The position numbers and the translations under genes are program-made. The notes beneath the pieces were generated by a model. That model ran no database searches. It was not told the DNA's origin and saw only the letters and a list, made by a program, of their open reading frames with translations. Positions 59,670-64,000 of a stretch of DNA of 64,000 nt are shown one piece after another. This DNA comes from an uncultured Bacteroidales bacterium (GTDB taxonomy: Bacteria > Bacteroidota > Bacteroidia > Bacteroidales > UBA932): assembly GCA_946405435.1 (NCBI GenBank), contig CAMJHF010000014.1, positions 1 through 64,000 on the forward strand, in the 5' to 3' direction. Within the stretch, counting starts at the first letter, position 1, and every line of letters begins with the position of its first letter.

Positions 59670-60302
59670 ATGAAAAAGATAGCATCCATCATTTTTGCCG
59701 CCGCCTTTGTTCTGGCCGGCCTGAATGCCGCCGCGCAGGAAACCCCCTCGCTCGGACTCCCCGACAATTCCGCATCTCCCTGCCCCGAGATGGCCTCTTC
59801 CAAGCCCTCCTATTTTGCCCGTAATTATACGGTTACCAAAAATGACAAGGGCGAGTTGGTGCTGACTCCCGGTGCAGACGTGCGTTACGACGCCGCAACC
59901 GGCCGCGAATACACCAAATTTGCTGACGGCTCCGTGCAGCTGGCAGTGACCAAGGTGAACGGAAAGGATGTCGAGACCACCGTTTACCGCATCTTCGACG
60001 ACACCAAGACATATACCAAGAATGTCTTCAACCGCAAGAAGAAGAACCAGAAGGAGAAATATGAGGTCTACATGGGCCGCTGGAGCAAGATCAGCAACCA
60101 CCAGACCATCACCCGCTACATCGACTGCCAGACCGGCATACCCTTCGCCACCCTTTCTTCCGATGTCCTGGTGCAGATGACCGCAGGCATCGAGCTTGGC
60201 GAGCAGCCGTCAAAATACTTCGTCCTCCCCGAAGAGAAGGGCTACACCCTCACCGAGGACGGCATGTCGAAGCTCTACGATATGATGAACAAGACCAAGT
60301 AG
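59670..60302 (+). CDS. Secreted protein of unknown function
   Basis: 210 residues from ATG 59670 (MKKIASIIFAAAFVLAG). The signal peptide ends near AAAQE. The remainder is soluble and Lys-rich, with YDAATGREYTKFADGS and FNRKKKNQKEKYEVYMGRW. I do not recognise a family. The gene has its own promoter and converges on lgt with five bases between stops. Confidence 0.6.
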   Translation: MKKIASIIFAAAFVLAGLNAAAQETPSLGLPDNSASPCPEMASSKPSYFARNYTVTKNDKGELVLTPGADVRYDAATGREYTKFADGSVQLAVTKVNGKDVETTVYRIFDDTKTYTKNVFNRKKKNQKEKYEVYMGRWSKISNHQTITRYIDCQTGIPFATLSSDVLVQMTAGIELGEQPSKYFVLPEEKGYTLTEDGMSKLYDMMNKTK

Positions 60303-60307
60303 AAGGC

Positions 60308-61183
60308 CTAATTCAGAGGCTTGGCATAATGGGTCTCAGCCTTAGGAGCCGGCGCAGGATGAACGACTGCCGCCGGCTTCTTTTTTACTGCGGCATACAC
60401 CAGCATGGCTATGCCGAGCAGCACGCAGGGGATAGAAAGAATCTGCCCCATGTTGAGGGTCATGGACTGCTCGAACTCCACCTGAGGCTCTTTGATGAAC
60501 TCGATGATGAACCTCATGCCGAAGCACACCACGAAGAAGAATCCCATGAAGAAACCCCTGTGCACCTTGTCCAGCTTCTTGGCGTATACCCACAGCATGA
60601 TAAGTCCCAGCACCAGGTAGCTCAGGGACTCGTAGAGCTGGGTGGGGTGCTTGGGCTCGGTTTCGCCGCGGAGCTCGAAGATGAAGCCCCAGGGAAGGTT
60701 GGTCACGTCGCCGTAGATCTCCGAATTGAATAGGTTGCCCAGGCGGATGAGGCAGCCGGCGAATGCCGTAGCAATGACCAGACGGTCTATGATCCACACA
60801 AAGTCAAAGTCGTTCTTCTTGCCGTAATGGGATGAGTACCACCACATTGCAAGCAATATGGCAATGGCTCCGCCGTGACTGGCCAGGCCTCCTTTCCAGG
60901 GCATGAAAATCTCCCAGAATCCCTGCCAGGAACCGAAGTAGTAGTCCGGCTGATAAAAAATGCAGTGCCCAAGGCGCGCTCCTACTATCGTGGCGATCAG
61001 CATCGTGTAGAGCAGCGGATCCATAAGTTTCTCGGGCACGCCTTCACGGCGGAAGAACCACTTGAAAAGATACCAGCCAAGTATGAATCCGGAAACGAAC
61101 AGCAGGGAATACCAGCGGATTCCGAAGTTTCCTATATGAATGAGGACGGGGTCTACGTGCCAGTTGACAAAAAGAAAATCCAT
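60308..61183 (-). CDS. lgt: Prolipoprotein diacylglyceryl transferase
   Basis: 291 residues with about seven membrane helices. The Lgt signature is clear: GARLGHCIFYQPDYY, then WKGGLASHGGAI with the catalytic His-Gly pair, the Arg/Asn-rich CLIRLGNLFNSEIYG, and HPTQLYESL. It adds diacylglyceryl to the lipobox Cys of prolipoproteins. Several lipoprotein genes in this window would be substrates. It is the first lipoprotein-maturation gene and lies near the LolD-like ATPase gene. Confidence 0.96.
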   Translation of the reverse strand: MDFLFVNWHVDPVLIHIGNFGIRWYSLLFVSGFILGWYLFKWFFRREGVPEKLMDPLLYTMLIATIVGARLGHCIFYQPDYYFGSWQGFWEIFMPWKGGLASHGGAIAILLAMWWYSSHYGKKNDFDFVWIIDRLVIATAFAGCLIRLGNLFNSEIYGDVTNLPWGFIFELRGETEPKHPTQLYESLSYLVLGLIMLWVYAKKLDKVHRGFFMGFFFVVCFGMRFIIEFIKEPQVEFEQSMTLNMGQILSIPCVLLGIAMLVYAAVKKKPAAVVHPAPAPKAETHYAKPLN

Positions 61184-61199
61184 AGTCGAAAATTTTTGT

Positions 61200-61207
61200 C
61201 AAAGATA
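61200..61207 (-). promoter_or_regulatory. -7 element of lgt
   Basis: Minus-strand TATCTTTG, 16 bases before ATG, with a minus-strand TTG (61228-61230) at 20-base spacing. Confidence 0.75.
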
Positions 61208-61280
61208 TACTTTTTGCCTCTTATTCGCAAACCTGCGAGTGGTATAATTTTTGCAGCAGAAGAGCGCTCGTTATAGTAGT

Positions 61281-62696
61281 ATGAAAAGATTATTGATTTC
61301 TCTTCTGGGCCTTGCCGCCGCATTGTTTCCGATGGCAGCCCAAAGTGCTGATACGACATTGATTACGTTGGACGATGCCCTGCGCATTGCACTCAGCGAA
61401 AATGCATCGGTGAAAGTTGCCGATCTTGAAGTGAAGCGTACCGGATATGCCCGCAAAGGCTCCTATGCTGCTCTCTTCCCCCAGGTTGACGGTTCTGCCA
61501 ACTATCAGCGTACCATAAAGAAACAGGTCATGTACATGGATTTCGACATGTCATCCATGATGGGTGGCGCCGGCGCTGCTGCGGGCAGCGGTGAAAGCGC
61601 TGAAAAGCCGGCGGCAAGTTCCCGTTCCACCGACGGTTTCGAGGTGGGCCGTTGGAACACCTGGTCGGCCGGCGTTTCGGCCAGCATGCCCCTGGTCAAC
61701 GCGCAGTTGTGGAAGAGCCTCAGGATCAGCGACCAGGATGTCGAGCTGGCGGTGGAAAAGGCGCGTGGCTCCCGTCTCGAGACCGTGAATCAGGTCAAGA
61801 AGGCCTTCTTCACCGTGCTGCTTGCCAAGGAGGCTGCAAAGGTGTACAAGTCCGTATATGACAACGCCCTTGAGAATCTGGAACTTACCCAGAAGAAATT
61901 CAACGCCCAGCGAGCCTCCGAGCTCGACCTTACCCGTGCCAAGACTACGCTGGCCAATGCCGTTCCCAATGTCTACGATTCGCAGAATTCAGTAGAACTT
62001 GGTCTCTGGCAGCTCAAAGCCGTAATGGGCGTGGACCTGGACCAGCAAATCGACGTGGCCGGTTCGCTTACCGACTATGCCGACAGCATGCTCACCGAGC
62101 CTGCGCCGTCCTCGGACCTGGAGGGCAATTCCTCCCTCCGTCAGCTGGCCATCCAGGCCGACCAGCTCTCCAATACGATAAAGATGCAGCAGTACGCCAG
62201 CCTGCCCAGTCTGGCCCTCGCTTTCTCATACAGTCTCAACGCCATGGCCAACGACTACAAATTCAACCAGTACAAGTGGTCGCCGTATTCTTATGTGGGC
62301 CTGAGCCTGAACATCCCTATATTTGCCGGGGGCCGGCGCTACAATGCCGTCAGGGCCGCTAAAGTGCAGGCGACAGAACTTGACATCCAGAGGGCCAACG
62401 CCGAGCGCCAGCTGCAGATTGCCGTGCGCCAGTACCTTGGCACCATGGAGACTGCCGTCAAGAGCTACGGCTCTGCCAGCAGCGCCGTGGAGACAGCCAC
62501 CAAGGCTTATGGCATAGCCCGCCAGTCCTACGACGTGGGCCGCAGCACCCTCACCGACCTCAATGACGCCCAGCTCGCCCTCACGCAGTCGCAGCTCGGT
62601 GTCTGCCAGGCCATCTACAGCTACCTGTCCGCAAAATCCGACCTCGAGGGCACCCTCGGCGCCGACTTCCTTGATAAAACGCAGAACAATGAATAA
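61281..62696 (+). CDS. TolC-family outer-membrane efflux protein
   Basis: 471 residues from ATG 61281 with a signal peptide ending AAQSA. Two structural repeats of the TolC fold are visible, each with a long helical stretch (LDDALRIALSENASVKVADLEVKR.., LTQKKFNAQRASELDLTRAKTTLANA) and strand segments (VSASMPLVNAQLWKS, VGLSLNIPIFAGGRRYNAVRAAK). It forms the outer-membrane channel of a tripartite pump. The adaptor gene overlaps its end by eight bases. Confidence 0.93.
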   Translation: MKRLLISLLGLAAALFPMAAQSADTTLITLDDALRIALSENASVKVADLEVKRTGYARKGSYAALFPQVDGSANYQRTIKKQVMYMDFDMSSMMGGAGAAAGSGESAEKPAASSRSTDGFEVGRWNTWSAGVSASMPLVNAQLWKSLRISDQDVELAVEKARGSRLETVNQVKKAFFTVLLAKEAAKVYKSVYDNALENLELTQKKFNAQRASELDLTRAKTTLANAVPNVYDSQNSVELGLWQLKAVMGVDLDQQIDVAGSLTDYADSMLTEPAPSSDLEGNSSLRQLAIQADQLSNTIKMQQYASLPSLALAFSYSLNAMANDYKFNQYKWSPYSYVGLSLNIPIFAGGRRYNAVRAAKVQATELDIQRANAERQLQIAVRQYLGTMETAVKSYGSASSAVETATKAYGIARQSYDVGRSTLTDLNDAQLALTQSQLGVCQAIYSYLSAKSDLEGTLGADFLDKTQNNE

Positions 62697-63714
62697 AACA
62701 TCCCTCCTTATTGCAGCGGCGCTTGTTGTGGCCGGCTGCGGATCCCGGAACAATCAGGCCGGCACCGCCCAGCAGCAGGCGGCCCAGGAGCAGCAGGCTC
62801 CGCTGGTGAGCGTCATCACCGCCGCACGCGAAAACGTACCCCAGACTGCACTCTATTCTTCCACCGTGCAGGCTAAAGTGGTCAACAACATAGCCCCCCA
62901 GAGCGGCGGCCGCATCCAGAAGCTCAACGTTGAGGTCGGCGACTTCGTGTCCAAGGGACAGATCCTCGCCGAGATGGACCGGGTGCAGCTGGACCAGGCC
63001 GAACTCAAGCTCCAGAACGACAAGACCGAGCTCGAGCGCGTGCGTTCCCTGCTGTCCCAGGGCGGTATCTCCCAGGCTGACTTCGACCAGCTGGAACTTG
63101 CCTACAAGGTTAGCAGCAGCAGCTGTAAGAATCTGGAAGAGAATACTATACTGCGCAGTCCCATAAGCGGAGTGATTACCGCCCGCAACTATGACCGCGG
63201 AGACATGTACGGCATGGCGCAGCCCATCTACACCGTACAGCAGATAACCCCCGTAAAGATACTCGTGGCAATTTCGGAGACGGACTACACCCGCGTAAAG
63301 AGGGGAGATACCGTCACCCTTACCGCCGACGCCCTTCCCGGCAAGAGCTTTACCGGCACGGTCAACCGTCTGTATCCTACCATGGATGCCGCAACGCACA
63401 CTTTCAACGTGGAGGTGACGGTCCCCAACACCCGCAGGGAACTTCGTCCCGGCATGTATGCCCGCGTGACCGTCGATTTCGGCAGCTCCTTCAATATCAC
63501 CGTGCCCGACACTGCAATCCTCAAGATGCAGGGCGCCGGCACGCGTTCCGTGTTCGTGGTGAACGCCGAGGGCAAGGCGGAAATCAAAGTCGTAACCGTT
63601 GGCCGCCACTTCGACGGCAAGTATGAGATACTCTCCGGCATCGAAGAAGGCGAGCAGGTGGTGGTGAAGGGCAATTCCGCCCTCAAGGCAGGTCAGACCG
63701 TTCAAATAGGATAA
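62689..63714 (+). CDS. RND efflux periplasmic adaptor (membrane fusion protein)
   Basis: 341 residues from ATG 62689. The lipoprotein signal has lipobox VVAGC. The lipoyl-like half domains are NIAPQSGGRIQKLNVEVGDFVSKGQILAEMD and ILRSPISGVITARNYDRGDM, flanking a short helical hairpin. The beta-barrel and membrane-proximal domains follow (GKSFTGTVNRLYPTMDAATHTFNVEVTV). It bridges the inner-membrane RND pump and the TolC channel. The unusually short hairpin is typical of Bacteroidota adaptors. Confidence 0.93.
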   Translation: MNKTSLLIAAALVVAGCGSRNNQAGTAQQQAAQEQQAPLVSVITAARENVPQTALYSSTVQAKVVNNIAPQSGGRIQKLNVEVGDFVSKGQILAEMDRVQLDQAELKLQNDKTELERVRSLLSQGGISQADFDQLELAYKVSSSSCKNLEENTILRSPISGVITARNYDRGDMYGMAQPIYTVQQITPVKILVAISETDYTRVKRGDTVTLTADALPGKSFTGTVNRLYPTMDAATHTFNVEVTVPNTRRELRPGMYARVTVDFGSSFNITVPDTAILKMQGAGTRSVFVVNAEGKAEIKVVTVGRHFDGKYEILSGIEEGEQVVVKGNSALKAGQTVQIG

Positions 63715-63717
63715 GCA

Positions 63718-64000
63718 ATGAGCATCTACCGTACAGCCGTCAAGAATCCTGTCACGACGGCCCTCATCTTCATAGCCTTCATGATATTCGGCGTCTTCTC
63801 CCTGAGCCGCACCAGCATAGCGCAGTTCCCGGAGTTCGATTCCAATACCATCATGGTTATGTCTTCGTATCCCGGGGCCAACGCCGCCGATATCGAAACC
63901 AATCTTACCAAGGTGCTCGAGAACGCCCTGAACGGCGTCGAGAACCTCAAGGAACTCAACTCCCGTTCCAAGGAGAACATATCGCTGCTCACCCTTACCT
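63718..64000 (+). CDS. RND family efflux permease, N-terminal fragment (runs off window)
   Basis: ATG 63718, three bases after the adaptor stop, open to the window end. It begins MSIYRTAVKNPVTTALIFIAF, then MIFGVFSLSRTSIAQFPEFD, YPGANAADIETNLTKVLENALNGVENLKEL. This is the first transmembrane helix and start of the porter domain of AcrB-type proton-driven pumps. With the two preceding genes it forms a complete tripartite efflux operon. Substrate range cannot be judged. Confidence 0.93.
   Translation, partial: MSIYRTAVKNPVTTALIFIAFMIFGVFSLSRTSIAQFPEFDSNTIMVMSSYPGANAADIETNLTKVLENALNGVENLKELNSRSKENISLLTLT

Overview
The window reads as a Bacteroidales chromosome (phylum Bacteroidota). Promoters repeatedly match the phylum's -33 TTG / -7 TAnnTTTG pattern. 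Lineage-typical genes are present: a NigD-like lipoprotein, an S46 dipeptidyl-peptidase, EF-G2, a bifunctional aspartokinase/homoserine dehydrogenase and Cys-anchored lipoproteins. Core genes are visibly GC-rich. Family or genus cannot be fixed by eye.

Region 1 (1-9.1 kb) is a lower-GC defence island on the 3' side of a tRNA-Ser gene. It holds the C-terminal target-recognition part of an Eco57I/TaqI-like modification enzyme and an inverted alternative copy of that part. A serine recombinase lies beside them, and a perfect 21-bp inverted repeat bounds the segment. Together they look like a phase-variable specificity switch. A three-gene operon follows: DUF262/DUF1524, a UvrD/helicase IV-like helicase with a nuclease-like insert, and a CoiA-like protein.

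Region 2 (9.5-28.9 kb) is core. After SPFH and Arc-like genes come two minus-strand operons: cdaA-mutS2-manC-pepP-fabG-comF and thrA-dapB-dapA-murA. They are separated by about 1.5 kb of hairpin repeats. A small envelope pair and murB, aspS and a TSCPD gene follow.

Region 3 (28.9-34.1 kb) holds a pyrimidine tract, a REP-associated (RAYT/Y1) transposase bracketed by 35-bp palindromes, an unusual S51 peptidase-ATP-grasp fusion and a lipoprotein/outer-membrane pair.

Region 4 (34.1-46 kb) carries EF-G2, an XRE regulator, rnhB, an S46 peptidase, Mrp, an rsmA/ksgA carrying an in-frame palindromic insertion, a VWA lipoprotein, a NigD-like lipoprotein, and an ECF sigma factor with a membrane-spanning barrel partner.

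Region 5 (46-64 kb) carries a degenerate tRNA, pyrG, a run of small redox/repair genes, tRNA-Pro, mdh, mtnN and a phosphopantetheinyl transferase. A second exact 51-bp hairpin array follows, then an EnvC-like/TPR pair, a second ECF sigma/barrel module, a LolD-like ATPase, lgt and the start of an RND efflux operon.

The strongest unexplained signal is a set of three palindromic repeat families at different loci. They share one architecture, a hairpin per roughly 51-bp unit. Stem bases vary in a compensatory way, and a RAYT gene sits inside one family.
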